From Candidatus Pantoea haifensis (GTDB lineage Bacteria; Pseudomonadota; Gammaproteobacteria; Enterobacterales; Enterobacteriaceae), in assembly GCA_018842655.1 (NCBI GenBank), contig JAGTWN010000004.1, positions 2,852,001-2,916,000 of the forward strand: a stretch of 64,000 nucleotides of DNA, given 5' to 3'. This document shows, piece by piece, positions 36,833 to 46,914 of this stretch. The position numbers and the translations under genes are program-made. Within the stretch, counting starts at the first letter, position 1. The number at the start of each line of letters is the position of its first letter. The notes under the pieces are model-generated. The model saw nothing but the letters and a program-made list of their open reading frames with translations, was not told where the DNA came from and made no database searches.

Positions 36833-36873
36833 AAAAAACCCTTACTCGCCGGCTGCCCGGCTTTCAGGGTTTA
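36833..36873 (-). terminator. Intrinsic terminator of sbp
   Basis: On the minus strand an outer stem AAACCCT/AGGGTTT encloses an inner GC stem (GCCGGGCAGCCGGC) and ends in T6. It begins about 20 bases after the sbp stop. Confidence 0.8.
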
Positions 36874-36893
36874 GTGCAGAAAGGCTGTCGCGA

Positions 36894-37883
36894 TTACGGC
36901 TTCATCACCTGATCATAGCTGCCGCCATCAGCAAAGTGTGCTTTTTGCGCTTGTGTCCAGCCACCGAACTTGTCGTCAATCGTGAACAGTTTTACCGGGG
37001 CAAAGGCGCTGGCAAATTTCTTCGCGATTTCAGCATCACGCGGACGGTAGTAATTCTGCGCGGCAATCGTCTGGCCTTCCGGAGAGTAGAGATATTTCAG
37101 GTATTCATCCGCAACTTTGCGTGTATCTTTGTCATCAACAACTTTATCAACCACGGAAACCGTTGGCTCTGCCAGAATCGATTCTTTCGGCGTCACGATT
37201 TCAAACTTGTCTTTGCCCAGCTTGTTCACAGCCAGATAGGCTTCGTTTTCCCAGGCAATCAGTACGTCACCAATGCCGCGTTCAACAAACGTATTGGTTG
37301 CGCCACGCGCCCCGGAATCCTGTACCTCAACGTTCTTAAATAACGCTTTTACATAAGAGAGTGCTTTAGCCTGATCGCCATTATTGTGGTCAAGCGCCCA
37401 ACCCCAGGCCGCCAGATAGTTCCAGCGTGCACCGCCAGATGTTTTGGGATTTGGCGTGATAACAGACACACCCGGCTTGATCAGGTCGCTCCAGTCATGA
37501 ATTCCTTTGGGATTGCCTTTACGGACCAGGAAAACAATGGTGGAAGTGTAAGGCGCGGAATTTTCCGGCAGACGCTTGATCCAGTTTTTATCGATACGTC
37601 CGCGTTCAGCAATCGCATCCACATCTGATTGCAGCGCCAGCGTGACGACATCAGCACGAATGCCATTAATGACTGAAGTGGCTTGTTTACCGGAACCGCC
37701 GTGCGACTGACGAATGACAACGTTATCACCGGTTTCCTGTTTGTAGTGCGCACTAAACGCTTTGTTGTACTGTTCATACAACTCACGGGTTGGATCATAG
37801 GAAACGTTTAATAACTGAATATCCTTCGCCAGTACGCTGGTGGATGCCAGCAAAAGGGTAAAACCGATACTCCACTTGTTCAT
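36894..37883 (-). CDS. sbp: Periplasmic sulfate-binding protein Sbp
   Basis: Substrate-binding component that delivers sulfate to the CysUWA ABC transporter. 329 residues, as in E. coli, with signal peptide [19 protein letters not shown] cleaved before KDI. The sequences [24 protein letters not shown] and [12 protein letters not shown] form the sulfate pocket. An in-frame ATG is not found between 37883 and a GTG-like alternative upstream, so 37883 is used. Expected control: CysB under sulfur limitation, but I see no definite site. Confidence 0.97.
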   Translation of the reverse strand: MNKWSIGFTLLLASTSVLAKDIQLLNVSYDPTRELYEQYNKAFSAHYKQETGDNVVIRQSHGGSGKQATSVINGIRADVVTLALQSDVDAIAERGRIDKNWIKRLPENSAPYTSTIVFLVRKGNPKGIHDWSDLIKPGVSVITPNPKTSGGARWNYLAAWGWALDHNNGDQAKALSYVKALFKNVEVQDSGARGATNTFVERGIGDVLIAWENEAYLAVNKLGKDKFEIVTPKESILAEPTVSVVDKVVDDKDTRKVADEYLKYLYSPEGQTIAAQNYYRPRDAEIAKKFASAFAPVKLFTIDDKFGGWTQAQKAHFADGGSYDQVMKP

Positions 37884-38021
37884 TGCGCACTCTCCCAATG
37901 TCGTTATGGGATAAGCGTGACATAAACCATTCCAGAGCTAAAAGAATTAAAAACAAGCCAATATAACTTGAGGGAATATAGCAGGGATAAAGGGCATGCC
38001 CGATGGCACACCCTGGAGAGA

Positions 38022-38984
38022 TTAGTAAAGCTGTTTGGCGGTATCAAGCCAGTCACGTTTAAACGGACGCTTCATGTTTTCGATCGCATCGATGATGTCG
38101 TGATGCACCATCTTTTCATTCTGAATTCCAACACAGCGACCACCGTAACCCTGCATCAGCAGTTCAATCGAATAGGCGCCCATGCGCGATGCCAGGATGC
38201 GGTCATAAGCACAGGGTGCACCACCGCGTTGAATATGGCCAAGCACCGTTGCACGTGTTTCACGTTTGGTCTCAGATTCGATAAAACGCGCCAAATCGTC
38301 GATATCGCAAATGTGCTCAGTGATCGCCACGATTGCATGCTTCTTGCCTTTCGCGATGCCCGCTTTGATTTCGGCTACCAGCTCTTCTCGCGTATACGGG
38401 ATTTCTGGCAACACGATAAATTCACAGCCACCTGCAATCGCTGCAGCCAGAGTAAGATCGCCACAGTAACGCCCCATTACCTCAACAATCGAAATACGCT
38501 GATGTGAAGATGAAGTGTCACGCAAGCGGTCAATGGCTTCGACTACGGTTTCTAAAGCAGTAAAGTAGCCGATGGTATAGTCAGTGCCCGCGACATCGTT
38601 ATCGATGGTGCCGGGTAAACCAATGCAAGGGAAACCCATTTCCGTCAGGCGTTTTGCGCCCATATAAGAGCCGTCACCGCCAATAACCACTAACGCATCA
38701 ATACCGCGTTTTTTCATGTTTTCTATAGCAACCTGACGGATCTCTTCGTTGCGGAACTCTGGAAAACGGGCTGAGCCGAGAAAAGTACCGCCGCGATTGA
38801 TCATGTCTGACACGCTATAGCGGTCAAGATTGATCATGCGATCTTCATACAACCCCAGATAGCCGTCATAGATACCAAAAACTTCCAGTCCTTCACTCAG
38901 CGCGGAACGTACAACTCCGCGAATGGCTGCGTTCATGCCAGGGGCGTCGCCGCCGCTGGTCAATACACCGATTTTTTTGATCAT
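38022..38984 (-). CDS. pfkA: 6-phosphofructokinase I PfkA
   Basis: Allosteric ATP-dependent phosphorylation of fructose 6-phosphate. 320 residues, as in E. coli, from [18 protein letters not shown]. The catalytic [12 protein letters not shown] motif is near residue 124, GGDGSYMGA near 103, and the effector/phosphate-binding Arg residues are in place. A Cra operator lies 115 bases upstream. The downstream hairpin AGGGTGTGCC/GGGCATGCCCT followed by TTTAT (near 37990-38020) may be its terminator. Confidence 0.98.
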   Translation of the reverse strand: MIKKIGVLTSGGDAPGMNAAIRGVVRSALSEGLEVFGIYDGYLGLYEDRMINLDRYSVSDMINRGGTFLGSARFPEFRNEEIRQVAIENMKKRGIDALVVIGGDGSYMGAKRLTEMGFPCIGLPGTIDNDVAGTDYTIGYFTALETVVEAIDRLRDTSSSHQRISIVEVMGRYCGDLTLAAAIAGGCEFIVLPEIPYTREELVAEIKAGIAKGKKHAIVAITEHICDIDDLARFIESETKRETRATVLGHIQRGGAPCAYDRILASRMGAYSIELLMQGYGGRCVGIQNEKMVHHDIIDAIENMKRPFKRDWLDTAKQLY

Positions 38985-39097
38985 GACAACCTCTGGATTG
39001 TTCAAAACGAAGGGTTAATCCTGCCTGTCGGGCGCCGCTGAGTATTTTTTGCGATAAGCGCGACACGTGATGGCAGATAGTATATCAAAGGCTTGCT

Positions 39098-39111
39098 GCT
39101 GAATTGATTCA
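39098..39111. promoter_or_regulatory. Cra (FruR) operator upstream of pfkA
   Basis: GCTGAATTGATTCA is a near-palindrome that fits the Cra consensus TGAAnCGnTTCA. Cra represses pfkA in E. coli when fructose phosphates are low. The same is expected here. Confidence 0.75.
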
Positions 39112-39190
39112 GGTCAGACAAGTTTTCACTATTTTTTGCAGCATTGTTAGCACCACGTCATTTTCTTTCATAATGAATTGATTATTTTAG

Positions 39191-40093
39191 TTAAAAACCA
39201 AATGAATCCTGACGTTCAAGCGGCACTACAGAGCAGGGGTCCTGATGGATGATGACATCCGACCCTGGAAACGCCTTTAGCAGGGCTTTTTCAACCTGAT
39301 CAGCGACTCTGTGCGCCTGTACTAAAGGCAACTGATCCTCTAACTCCAGATGCAACTGAATAAATTTAGTTGGCCCGGACTGACGTGTACGCACATCATG
39401 CACACCCTGTACGCCGGGCCAGTGCGTTGCGATATAAAGAATTTTTTGCCGTTCTTCTTCCGGCAATGCACGGTCCAACAGAGCCTGAACCGCGTCATAC
39501 CCCATACGAAGTGCGCTGTAGAGAATAAAAGCACCAATACCGAGTGCAAATAATGCATCAGCTCGGGCGAATCCGTATCCGCTCAACACCAGCGCGACCA
39601 GAATCGCGCTATTCATAATGACATCAGACTGGTAGTGCAGCATGTCAGCACGAATCGCCTGGCTACGCGTTTTACGTACCACCCAACGTTGAAAAGTGAC
39701 CAACAAAAGAGTTGAAAACAGCGCCACGATAGTCACTATGATGCCAACAATGGGTGCGCGTAATACATTGGGTGACGCGAGGTGTTGAAGACCTGTCAGA
39801 AATAAAAACAGGGCTGAACCAGAAATAAACATGCTCTGAGCCAGTGCAGCCAGCGACTCCGCTTTACCGTGGCCAAATGTATGATCGGCATCCGCAGGTT
39901 GCAGTGCATAGCGCACCACCCATAAATTGGTCAGTGATGCGGCAATATCAACCAGTGAATCGACCAAAGCCGCCAGCAAACTCACCGAGCCGGTGTACCA
40001 CCAGGCAAATATCTTGACGATCAGTAAAGCAGACGCAAGGATCGTGGCTGCTAATGCCGCGCTTTTCACTAATCGAGCATAGGTCGGTTGCAT
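39191..40093 (-). CDS. fieF: Ferrous-iron/zinc cation-diffusion efflux protein FieF (YiiP)
   Basis: Proton-coupled exporter of Fe(II)/Zn(II) of the CDF family. 300 residues, as in E. coli, with six membrane helices and a C-terminal cytoplasmic domain. The transport-site residues appear as VDSLVD near residue 44 and HYQSD near 153. The binuclear-site motif [10 protein letters not shown] is near 67 and the C-terminal DVIIHQDPC near 280. The start MQPTYARL is chosen by homology; MEPD upstream is four codons longer. Confidence 0.97.
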   Translation of the reverse strand: MQPTYARLVKSAALAATILASALLIVKIFAWWYTGSVSLLAALVDSLVDIAASLTNLWVVRYALQPADADHTFGHGKAESLAALAQSMFISGSALFLFLTGLQHLASPNVLRAPIVGIIVTIVALFSTLLLVTFQRWVVRKTRSQAIRADMLHYQSDVIMNSAILVALVLSGYGFARADALFALGIGAFILYSALRMGYDAVQALLDRALPEEERQKILYIATHWPGVQGVHDVRTRQSGPTKFIQLHLELEDQLPLVQAHRVADQVEKALLKAFPGSDVIIHQDPCSVVPLERQDSFGF

Positions 40094-40242
40094 GTCAGGC
40101 TCCATATGCTGCGCTAATCGGATGCGTATCCAAAACAGGTAGGGTTAAAGTTTAACACTCGCGTTGCGGTCGCACATGAAAGTGCAATGATGATGAGGGA
40201 AGCGTGAGGTGAAATGAAGTGTGTTTTTAGCATGATGCAGAT

Positions 40243-40279
40243 AAAAACGTGCCCCGACCTCGGAAAAAGGACGGGGCAT
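40243..40279 (-). terminator. Intrinsic terminator of the KGG-repeat gene
   Basis: On the minus strand the stem TGCCCCG/CGGGGCA is followed by CGTTTTT. It lies about 50 bases past the small stress gene. Confidence 0.75.
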
Positions 40280-40329
40280 ATGGCTTATTTTCATAAGCGC
40301 CAAATTAACAGGTTCTGCCAAGATCAGGC

Positions 40330-40494
40330 TTAACTGCGGCCGCTGCTTTTGCCGCCTTTTTTACCTGCCTCAGAGGCTTTTTCGCGATCGTTTTTAAAGT
40401 TACCGCCGCTGCTCTGTCCGCCTTTTTTGCCAGCTTCAGACGCTTTCTGCGGGTTCTCTGCGAAATTACCTGAACCACCACGATGTTCTGCCAT
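40330..40494 (-). CDS. Small KGG-repeat (Con-10/YciG/YmdF-like) stress protein
   Basis: A 54-residue, very hydrophilic and glycine/lysine-rich protein starting MAEHRGGSGNFAENP. It contains two tandem units of the pattern (A)SEAGKKGG(Q/K)SSG, the KGG motif of the con-10 stress proteins. Relatives in E. coli (YmdF, YciG) are sigma-S-controlled; function is unresolved. CGGAG precedes the start. A sigma-S-like -10 element lies about 95 bases upstream and a terminator follows, so it is monocistronic. Too short for most gene finders but well supported. Confidence 0.88.
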   Translation of the reverse strand: MAEHRGGSGNFAENPQKASEAGKKGGQSSGGNFKNDREKASEAGKKGGKSSGRS

Positions 40495-40920
40495 AATTTA
40501 CTCCGTTAATAGACTCATTTTGGACTACATGATGTGGTTACTGCTTCCTTTTTCCGAAACATACAGCCTTCCGTGCTGCGACAAAACTAAGTATAGAAGG
40601 CAAGCTCCCCTACGCAAGCGAAGCGTTTTATACTTAAATGATTGATTTAAATAATTAAAAAAATTAAAGCCGAATGCTAAATCATTAATTATTAATGGTT
40701 TAAATAATTTTAGAAATATTTGGTATTTAATTCACACTACTTTTAAATAAATGAAAAAAATATACAGCACATCAAGCCAGCCATAAAAAACAGAATAATT
40801 GTTTCTGTTTTAACCACATAAAACTCATCAGCAGGCCGAGCCTTTAGATTAAAGAACTAAGGAAAGCGGTTAAGACGAAGGCAAGATGATAATCAAAAAA
40901 TACTACTTAAACGTTGGGCA
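40495..40920. other. AT-rich spacer between the KGG gene and the CpxQ RNA
   Basis: About 425 bases, low in GC, with the promoter of the KGG gene near 40588-40601. The stretch 40640-40790 is over 75% A+T by eye. No supported gene. It lies in the fieF-cpxP interval that is short in E. coli. Confidence 0.5.
40586..40601 (-). promoter_or_regulatory. Sigma-S-type -10 element for the KGG-repeat gene
   Basis: On the minus strand TCTATACTTAG matches the stationary-phase -10 consensus KCTAYACTTAA and the region lacks a clear -35 box. Transcription would begin near 40581, about 85 bases before the start codon. Inferred from motif and from the known control of relatives. Confidence 0.5.
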
Positions 40921-40976
40921 AAAAAACCCCGCCATCATGGCGGGGAAGACAGGGATGGTGTCTATGGCAAGGAAAA
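40921..40976 (-). ncRNA. cpxQ: CpxQ small RNA from the 3' end of cpxP
   Basis: The 56 bases after the cpxP stop begin TTTTCCTTGCCATAGACACC and end in the terminator CCCCGCC/GGCGGGG plus seven T. The body of E. coli CpxQ, as remembered, is almost identical through CCATCCCTGTCTTCC. CpxQ is cut from cpxP mRNA by RNase E, binds Hfq and represses envelope-protein mRNAs when the Cpx response is on. It also serves as the cpxP terminator. Confidence 0.87.
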
Positions 40977-40989
40977 CAGGGATACTATG

Positions 40990-41499
40990 TTACTGGTTAC
41001 TGCCGGTACTACTCACTGCTTGCAGTTGTGACGCAGACTGCAAATTCGATAATTCACGTAACTCATTAATCCGATGCTGATAATTCTTCTGCAACGTTGC
41101 TTGCTGCGCTGGCGTTAACAGGTGATACATCTGATTTCTTACTCGGGCCATCTGAACTTGCTGTTCTACCTGAACGCGGGCAATTTTTTCTGCCTTATCA
41201 CGGATCGCCGCTTCGTTAAATGTGTCTGCAATCACCAATTCGTGCATGGCTGCGATATCATCAATACTTATCGCCGGACGTTCATGTCGAGCCTGTTGCA
41301 TCAGGTCACGCATCTGTTGCCGTTGTTGTTCAGTCAACTCGATGCCATCGAACATGTGGCTTTGCGGATTTTGCGTCATACTGCCTGTCGTCAATCCGCC
41401 GTGATGCATCTCGTCAATCGTCGTCGTGTCGGCTGCTTCTGCGTTGGCGTGACTGAGAACCATCGCTGAGGCAAATACGACGGCGGTTACCTTGCGCAT
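40990..41499 (-). CDS. cpxP: Periplasmic adaptor and repressor of the Cpx response, CpxP
   Basis: Binds the CpxA sensor domain and dampens signalling, and escorts misfolded pilins to DegP. 169 residues: signal peptide MRKVTAVVFASAMVLSHANA, then a helical domain with the two LTxxQ motifs (LTEQQRQQM near residue 55, LTPAQQATL near 128). Divergent from cpxRA, with a CpxR box between. The 3' end carries CpxQ. Confidence 0.96.
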   Translation of the reverse strand: MRKVTAVVFASAMVLSHANAEAADTTTIDEMHHGGLTTGSMTQNPQSHMFDGIELTEQQRQQMRDLMQQARHERPAISIDDIAAMHELVIADTFNEAAIRDKAEKIARVQVEQQVQMARVRNQMYHLLTPAQQATLQKNYQHRINELRELSNLQSASQLQAVSSTGSNQ

Positions 41500-41577
41500 C
41501 GTTTACTCCAGTTCGTTCCGTTTTGCGATTCAACGAGAGCCAGTGTACGGCGAAAGCTGCAAACATCCGTCAGGGGT

Positions 41578-41592
41578 GTAAAACTACGTAAA
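41578..41592. promoter_or_regulatory. CpxR box between cpxP and cpxRA
   Basis: GTAAA-ACTAC-GTAAA is a perfect CpxR recognition sequence (GTAAA-N5-GTAAA). It lies 79 bases before the cpxP start and 55 before cpxR, so phosphorylated CpxR can activate both directions. Confidence 0.9.
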
Positions 41593-41646
41593 GCGATGGA
41601 TTGGTGCTGTAGGAACACGGTATTTTGCCTGCGGAGGGCTACAAAA

Positions 41647-42345
41647 ATGAATAAAATCCTGTTGGTAGATGATGACCGCGAATTAACTTCGCTTTTGAAA
41701 GAACTTTTAGAAATGGAAGGGTTTGACGTTGTGGTTGCCAGCGATGGTGAACAGGCGTTGAACCTGCTCGACAACTCAATTGATTTGCTTTTACTTGATG
41801 TCATGATGCCGAAGAAAAACGGCATCGATACTTTAAAAGAATTGCGCCAGCAGTATCAGACACCTGTGATTATGTTGACCGCACGCGGCAGCGAACTGGA
41901 CCGGGTTCTTGGTCTGGAACTGGGTGCCGATGACTACTTACCGAAGCCGTTTAACGATCGTGAGCTGGTTGCGCGCATCCGTGCTATTTTGCGACGCTCA
42001 AACTGGAGCGAACAGCAGCAGCAACATGACAACAGCTCGCCAACGCTGGAGGTGGATTGTTTGCGTCTTAATCCGGGCCGTCAGGAAGCCAGTTTTGATA
42101 ATGAAACGCTGGATCTGACGGGAACCGAATTTACCCTGCTCTATCTTCTGGCTCAGCATCTCGGCCAGGTAGTTTCACGCGAGCATTTGAGTCAGGAAGT
42201 GCTGGGCAAGCGTCTAACCCCGTTTGACCGCGCTATTGATATGCACATCTCTAACCTGCGCCGTAAACTGCCAGAGCGCCGCGATGGACATCCATGGTTT
42301 AAAACCTTGCGTGGCCGCGGCTATCTGATGGTTTCGGCATCATGA
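41647..42345 (+). CDS. cpxR: Envelope-stress response regulator CpxR
   Basis: OmpR-type regulator that activates degP, dsbA, cpxP and others. 232 residues as in E. coli. The receiver domain carries the acidic pair DD near 8-9, the phosphoacceptor Asp in LLLLDVMMP near 51, and Thr in MLTARG near 79. The C-terminal winged helix ends [12 protein letters not shown]. The four-base overlap ATGA couples it to cpxA. The start at 41647 follows GGAGGGC. Confidence 0.98.
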   Translation: MNKILLVDDDRELTSLLKELLEMEGFDVVVASDGEQALNLLDNSIDLLLLDVMMPKKNGIDTLKELRQQYQTPVIMLTARGSELDRVLGLELGADDYLPKPFNDRELVARIRAILRRSNWSEQQQQHDNSSPTLEVDCLRLNPGRQEASFDNETLDLTGTEFTLLYLLAQHLGQVVSREHLSQEVLGKRLTPFDRAIDMHISNLRRKLPERRDGHPWFKTLRGRGYLMVSAS

Positions 42346-43721
42346 TTGGAAGTTTAACAACCCGTATCTTCGCCATCTTCTGGTTAACGCTGGCGTTAGT
42401 GTTGATGCTGGTGCTTATGGTGCCCAAACTCGATTCACGTCAAATGACCTCGCTGCTGGAGAGTGAACAGCGGCAAGGCATCATGATTGAGCAACACGTA
42501 GAAGCGGAACTGCTGCAGGATCCGCCCAACGATTTGATGTGGTGGCGTCGGCTTTTTCGCGCCGTGGAAAAATGGGCACCACCAGGTCAGCGTTTGTTGT
42601 TAGTGACCAGCGAAGGTCGCGTGATTGGCGCACAGCACAACGAGATGCAAGTGATTCGTAACTTTATCGGGCAGTCCGATAATGCCGATCATCCGCAGAA
42701 GAAAAAATATGGCCGCGTAGAGTTAGTCGGGCCTTTTGCCGTACGAGACGGCGAAGATAATTACCAGCTCTATATGATTCGTCCTGCCACCAGTTCACAG
42801 CTCGATTTCGTCAACCTGCTGTTTGACCGTCCACTGCTACTGCTGATTGTCACCATGTTAATCAGCTCGCCGCTGTTATTGTGGCTGGCATGGAGCCTGG
42901 CGCGTCCGGCGCGCAAACTCAAATATGCCGCAGATGAGGTTGCGAGCGGCAACCTGCGTCAACATCCCGAACTGGAATCTGGCCCGCAGGAATTTTTGGC
43001 CGCTGGTGCCAGTTTCAACCAAATGATAAGCGCGCTGGAACGCGTGATGAATGGCCAGCAACGTTTGCTGTCAGATATTAGTCACGAGCTGCGAACACCA
43101 CTGACCCGCCTACAGTTAGCAACAGCATTACTACGGCGTCGCCACGGTGAAGGCAAAGAACTTGAGCGCATAGAGACGGAAGCCCAGCGTCTGGATGGCA
43201 TGATCAATGATCTGCTGGTTCTGTCGCGCACACAGCATAAAAACGCGTTGATCAGCGAAGCGATGAAGGCGAACCATTTGTGGAATGGCGTGCTGGAAGA
43301 TGCCAAATTTGAAGCGGAACAGATGGGTAAAAAGCTGGATATTCCCTATCCTCCTGGCCCGTGGCCGCTTTATGGCAACCCACATGCACTGGAAAGTGCG
43401 TTAGAGAATATTGTTCGCAACGCGCTACGCTATTCGCATTCACACATCAGCGTCAGCTTTTCAGTCGATATTGCCGGCATTACAGTCCACGTCGATGATG
43501 ACGGCCCAGGCGTAAGTGCTGAAGATCGTGAGCAGATTTTCCGCCCTTTCTATCGCACCGATGAAGCACGCGATCGTGAATCGGGCGGCACGGGCTTAGG
43601 ATTGGCCATTGTTGATACGGCTATACAGCAACATCATGGCTGGGTGAAAGCGGATGACAGCCCGCTCGGTGGCTTGCGTCTGACCATCTGGCTACCACTC
43701 TACTCCTCTGCTCGCCAATAA
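42342..43721 (+). CDS. cpxA: Envelope-stress sensor kinase CpxA
   Basis: Inner-membrane histidine kinase/phosphatase for CpxR. 459 residues: membrane helix near 8-30, a periplasmic sensor of about 130 residues, a second helix near 165-185 ([20 protein letters not shown]), HAMP region, then the dimerisation helix with His in [12 protein letters not shown] near 249. The ATP-binding N, G1 and G2 boxes are [16 protein letters not shown] and GGTGLGLAI. The cpxRA operon ends 35 bases before trmL. Confidence 0.97.
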   Translation: MIGSLTTRIFAIFWLTLALVLMLVLMVPKLDSRQMTSLLESEQRQGIMIEQHVEAELLQDPPNDLMWWRRLFRAVEKWAPPGQRLLLVTSEGRVIGAQHNEMQVIRNFIGQSDNADHPQKKKYGRVELVGPFAVRDGEDNYQLYMIRPATSSQLDFVNLLFDRPLLLLIVTMLISSPLLLWLAWSLARPARKLKYAADEVASGNLRQHPELESGPQEFLAAGASFNQMISALERVMNGQQRLLSDISHELRTPLTRLQLATALLRRRHGEGKELERIETEAQRLDGMINDLLVLSRTQHKNALISEAMKANHLWNGVLEDAKFEAEQMGKKLDIPYPPGPWPLYGNPHALESALENIVRNALRYSHSHISVSFSVDIAGITVHVDDDGPGVSAEDREQIFRPFYRTDEARDRESGGTGLGLAIVDTAIQQHHGWVKADDSPLGGLRLTIWLPLYSSARQ

Positions 43722-43756
43722 TTTGCTATGCTTCGGCCCTCGTTATCGGGGGCCTT

Positions 43757-44230
43757 ATGCTAAATATCGTTTTATTTGAACCAGAAATTCCACCTAATAC
43801 CGGCAACATCATTCGCCTTTGCGCCAATACAGGTTTTCAGTTACACCTGATTGAGCCCCTCGGGTTTACCTGGGATGATAAGCGTCTGCGTCGTGCCGGC
43901 CTCGATTATCACGAATTTACCGCTATCAGGAAGCATACGGATTATCAGGCATTCCTTGATGCTGAACGCCCTGAGCGGCTGTTTGCTTTAACCACGAAAG
44001 GCACACCAGCACACAGCGCGGTGCAGTATCAGGCGGGAGATTATTTGCTGTTTGGTCCAGAGAGTCGTGGCTTGCCAGCTGAAATTTTAAATGCTTTACC
44101 GGCACAGCAGAAAATCAGAATTCCAATGAGAGCAGAAAGTCGCAGCATGAATTTGTCGAATGCTGTTTCAGTCGTGGTCTATGAAGCATGGCGCCAACTG
44201 GACTATGCTGGCGCGCTGCTTAAAAGCTAG
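43757..44230 (+). CDS. trmL: tRNA (cytidine/uridine-34 2'-O)-methyltransferase TrmL
   Basis: Methylates the ribose of the wobble base in tRNA-Leu isoacceptors. 157 residues, the short SPOUT-family form (E. coli 157). The trefoil-knot motifs are [14 protein letters not shown] near 11-24, [11 protein letters not shown] near 95-105 and [13 protein letters not shown] near 133. It is convergent with cysE with a four-base overlap. In E. coli it also neighbours cysE, but cpxA does not. Confidence 0.97.
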   Translation: MLNIVLFEPEIPPNTGNIIRLCANTGFQLHLIEPLGFTWDDKRLRRAGLDYHEFTAIRKHTDYQAFLDAERPERLFALTTKGTPAHSAVQYQAGDYLLFGPESRGLPAEILNALPAQQKIRIPMRAESRSMNLSNAVSVVVYEAWRQLDYAGALLKS

Positions 44231-45048
44231 ATGCCGTCACCGAACTGGAAGCCTGCCAGGCTGCCGTTGAAGTGTTGATCCATATCCATTGACGGTTTTT
44301 CACTGCCGGGCTTGCCGACGATACGGGCAGGCACACCCGCCGCGGTTGTATGCGGCGGCACCGGTTGTAATACTACCGAGCCAGCACCAATTTTCGCACC
44401 ACGCCCGACTTCAATGTTTCCAAGAACTTTTGCTCCGGCACCAATCATTACACCTTCGCGAATCTTTGGATGACGGTCGCCGCTGGTCTTGCCTGTTCCC
44501 CCGAGCGTTACCGACTGCAGGATGGAAACATCATTCTCCACCACGGCTGTTTCGCCAATGACAATGCCGGTCGCATGGTCAAGCATGATGCCGTAACCAA
44601 TCTTCGCTGCCGGATGAATATCAACGGCAAACGAGACAGAGATTTCGTTCTGCAGATAAACCGCCAGCGCACGGCGACCTTCATTCCATAGCCAGTGGCC
44701 GATTCGGTAAGCCTGCAAGGCATGGAAGCCTTTGAGATAAAGCAATGGCGTTGAGTATTTATCCACCGCAGGGTCGCGCTGACGTACCGCCTGAATATCG
44801 TAAGCAGCCGACGCAATCATTGAGGGATCTTCTCGGTAAGCTTCTTCAACGATTTCGCGGATAGCGATCGCTGGCATAATCGGGTTAGCCAGTTTATTTG
44901 CCAGCATATAGCTCAGCGCACTGCCGAGGTTTTCATGCTTGAGCAATGTCGCATGGTAGAAGCTGGCCAGCATAGGCTCACAATCAGCCAGTGCGCGCGC
45001 TTCCGCTTTGATATGATTCCAGACCAGTTCTAACTCATCAGACGACAT
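44227..45048 (-). CDS. cysE: Serine O-acetyltransferase CysE
   Basis: Makes O-acetylserine, the cysteine precursor and inducer of the Cys regulon; feedback-inhibited by cysteine. 273 residues, as in E. coli. An N-terminal helical domain is followed by hexapeptide repeats (left-handed beta-helix) from about residue 140 with [16 protein letters not shown] and [14 protein letters not shown]. It follows gpsA but a terminator lies between, so it may have its own promoter. Confidence 0.98.
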   Translation of the reverse strand: MSSDELELVWNHIKAEARALADCEPMLASFYHATLLKHENLGSALSYMLANKLANPIMPAIAIREIVEEAYREDPSMIASAAYDIQAVRQRDPAVDKYSTPLLYLKGFHALQAYRIGHWLWNEGRRALAVYLQNEISVSFAVDIHPAAKIGYGIMLDHATGIVIGETAVVENDVSILQSVTLGGTGKTSGDRHPKIREGVMIGAGAKVLGNIEVGRGAKIGAGSVVLQPVPPHTTAAGVPARIVGKPGSEKPSMDMDQHFNGSLAGFQFGDGI

Positions 45049-45064
45049 TGCTGTTTTCTCCCGA

Positions 45065-45090
45065 TAAAAAAAGCGCCTGAATTGGCGCTA
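45065..45090 (-). terminator. Intrinsic terminator between gpsA and cysE
   Basis: On the minus strand AGCGCC/GGCGCT with a six-base loop is followed by T7. It lies about 30 bases past the gpsA stop and before cysE. Confidence 0.8.
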
Positions 45091-45116
45091 CAGGTGATTA
45101 CGCTTCGCTCCCTGCT

Positions 45117-46133
45117 TTAGCTGCTGCTGTTTTCGTCCTTCCTTGTACGCCCCAGCAGGCTCAATGCTGCATCTCGCGCCGGTTTTTCGCAATATAGCAC
45201 CTGATAAATCTGTTCAGTGATAGGCATTTCCACGCCAACTCTTGCCGCTAATGCTTTGACTTCTTTGGTGTTTCTGTAACCTTCTACAACTTGTCCGATA
45301 ATGCGTTGCGCGCTATCTACATCTTTACCTTGTCCCAGCATCATGCCAAAACGACGATTACGAGATTGATTATCGGTACAAGTCAGAACCAGATCACCTA
45401 AACCAGCCATGCCCATGAAGGTTGTAGGATCAGCGCCCAGAGCAGCGCCCAGACGACTCATTTCAGCCAGACCGCGCGTGATCAACGCAGTGCGGGCGTT
45501 TGCGCCAAAACCTATGCCGTCAGAAATACCGGCACCAATAGCGATAACGTTTTTTACTGCCCCGCCCAGCTGTACGCCGATAAAGTCAGGGTTGTTATAG
45601 ACGCGAAAACTTTTGCCGCAATGTAGCTTTTGCTGTAAATCATCAGCAAATTGCGCATCGGTCGACGCTAACGCAATCGCCGTCGGCAATCCTGCTGCCA
45701 ACTCTTTTGCAAATGTCGGTCCTGAAATAACAGCCAGCGGAATCGACTCGCCAACAATTTCACGTGCGACATCCTGCAATAGTCGTCCGGTCTCTTTTTC
45801 CAGGCCTTTAGTTGCCCAGACAATCCGCGAGTCCGCACGCAAATGCGGTTTGATCTGGCTAAGCACATCGCCAAAAACATGGCTCGGCACTACGATGAGC
45901 AGATCACGGCTGGCAGCAATGGTTTTTACCAGGTCAGGCTCAAGAGTAAGATTGTCGGGAAAAGGCACATCAGGCAGAAAAGCGGTATTACAACGGTCAG
46001 ACTGAAGTTGCGCCAGATGCGCAGGGTTGTGTCCCCACAACAAGACCGGATGGCCATTACGAGCCAACGTAATCGCCAAAGCGGTGCCGTATGAACCGGC
46101 ACCGATGACGCTGATCGAAGCGTTATTAGTCAT
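45117..46133 (-). CDS. gpsA: NAD(P)H-dependent glycerol-3-phosphate dehydrogenase GpsA
   Basis: Reduces dihydroxyacetone phosphate to glycerol 3-phosphate for phospholipid synthesis. 338 residues (E. coli 339). Rossmann motif [10 protein letters not shown] near 11, [12 protein letters not shown] near 138 and the catalytic Lys in [14 protein letters not shown] near 190. It starts exactly at the secB stop (one-base overlap region), so secB-gpsA are co-translated. Confidence 0.98.
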   Translation of the reverse strand: MTNNASISVIGAGSYGTALAITLARNGHPVLLWGHNPAHLAQLQSDRCNTAFLPDVPFPDNLTLEPDLVKTIAASRDLLIVVPSHVFGDVLSQIKPHLRADSRIVWATKGLEKETGRLLQDVAREIVGESIPLAVISGPTFAKELAAGLPTAIALASTDAQFADDLQQKLHCGKSFRVYNNPDFIGVQLGGAVKNVIAIGAGISDGIGFGANARTALITRGLAEMSRLGAALGADPTTFMGMAGLGDLVLTCTDNQSRNRRFGMMLGQGKDVDSAQRIIGQVVEGYRNTKEVKALAARVGVEMPITEQIYQVLYCEKPARDAALSLLGRTRKDENSSS

Positions 46134-46603
46134 CAGGCATCCTGATGTTGTTCAGCGCCTTCTTCACCCTGTTGCTGCTGCAGATAGTTCATGAACAGCG
46201 CATCAAAGTTAACCGGCGCCAGGTTAAGCTGCGGGAAAGTACCACGTGAAACCAGGCTGGTAATGCATTCACGCGCATACGGGAACAGAATGTTCGGGCA
46301 ATAGGCACCCAGGCAATGGGCCATTTGTGTACCTTCAATGCCGCTGATGGTAAAGATACCCGCCTGCTGCACTTCACATAAAAAAGCGGTTTCTTCGCCC
46401 ACACTGGCAGTTACGGTCACACGCAGTACCACTTCAAAAACTTCGTCAGCCAGCTGTGAAGATGCAGTATCCAGATCCAGTTTTACGTCCGGCTCCCACT
46501 CTTTTTGAAAAACCTGCGGTGCGTTTGGCGCTTCAAAAGAGATATCTTTGGTATATACACGTTGAATCTGGAACTGCATTTCATTGGTGTTGTGTTCTGA
46601 CAT
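46133..46603 (-). CDS. secB: Protein-export chaperone SecB
   Basis: Tetrameric cytosolic chaperone that keeps outer-membrane and periplasmic precursors unfolded and hands them to SecA. 156 residues (E. coli 155). [19 protein letters not shown] and the [16 protein letters not shown] segment near the C-terminus are typical. Sits between grxC and gpsA in the enteric order. Confidence 0.98.
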   Translation of the reverse strand: MSEHNTNEMQFQIQRVYTKDISFEAPNAPQVFQKEWEPDVKLDLDTASSQLADEVFEVVLRVTVTASVGEETAFLCEVQQAGIFTISGIEGTQMAHCLGAYCPNILFPYARECITSLVSRGTFPQLNLAPVNFDALFMNYLQQQQGEEGAEQHQDA

Positions 46604-46640
46604 GTGACTAAGTCCTTTAAGTTAGAATGTTCGGCGTAAA

Positions 46641-46895
46641 TTACGCCTTAATTAGCGGATCTAAACCTTCGCGGTCATCAAGCGCAAAAAGGTCATCGCA
46701 GCCGCCAATATGCTGCGCGTCAATGAAAATCTGAGGCACAGTCGTACGACCGCTACGTTTGATCATCTCTTCGCGTTTCGCCATGTTCCCATCAATAGGA
46801 ATCTCTTGAAACGATACGCCTTTCTGACTGAGCAGCGCCTTTGCCCGATGGCAATAAGGGCAAGTTGCTTTGGTGTAAACTTCAATATTCGCCAT
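46641..46895 (-). CDS. grxC: Glutaredoxin 3 GrxC
   Basis: Glutathione-dependent dithiol oxidoreductase. 84 residues with the redox site CPYC near residue 12 and the cis-proline TTVPQIFID near 52. In enterics GrxC contributes to ribonucleotide reductase reduction and cytosolic disulfide removal. It is followed by secB after 37 bases. Confidence 0.97.
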   Translation of the reverse strand: MANIEVYTKATCPYCHRAKALLSQKGVSFQEIPIDGNMAKREEMIKRSGRTTVPQIFIDAQHIGGCDDLFALDDREGLDPLIKA

Positions 46896-46914
46896 AGCTT
46901 GTACCTCAGTGAGA

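Noticed and set aside
40886-41080. Plus-strand frame of 64 codons across CpxQ and the end of cpxP
   Set aside because: Runs antisense through a conserved terminator and sRNA; low-quality start.
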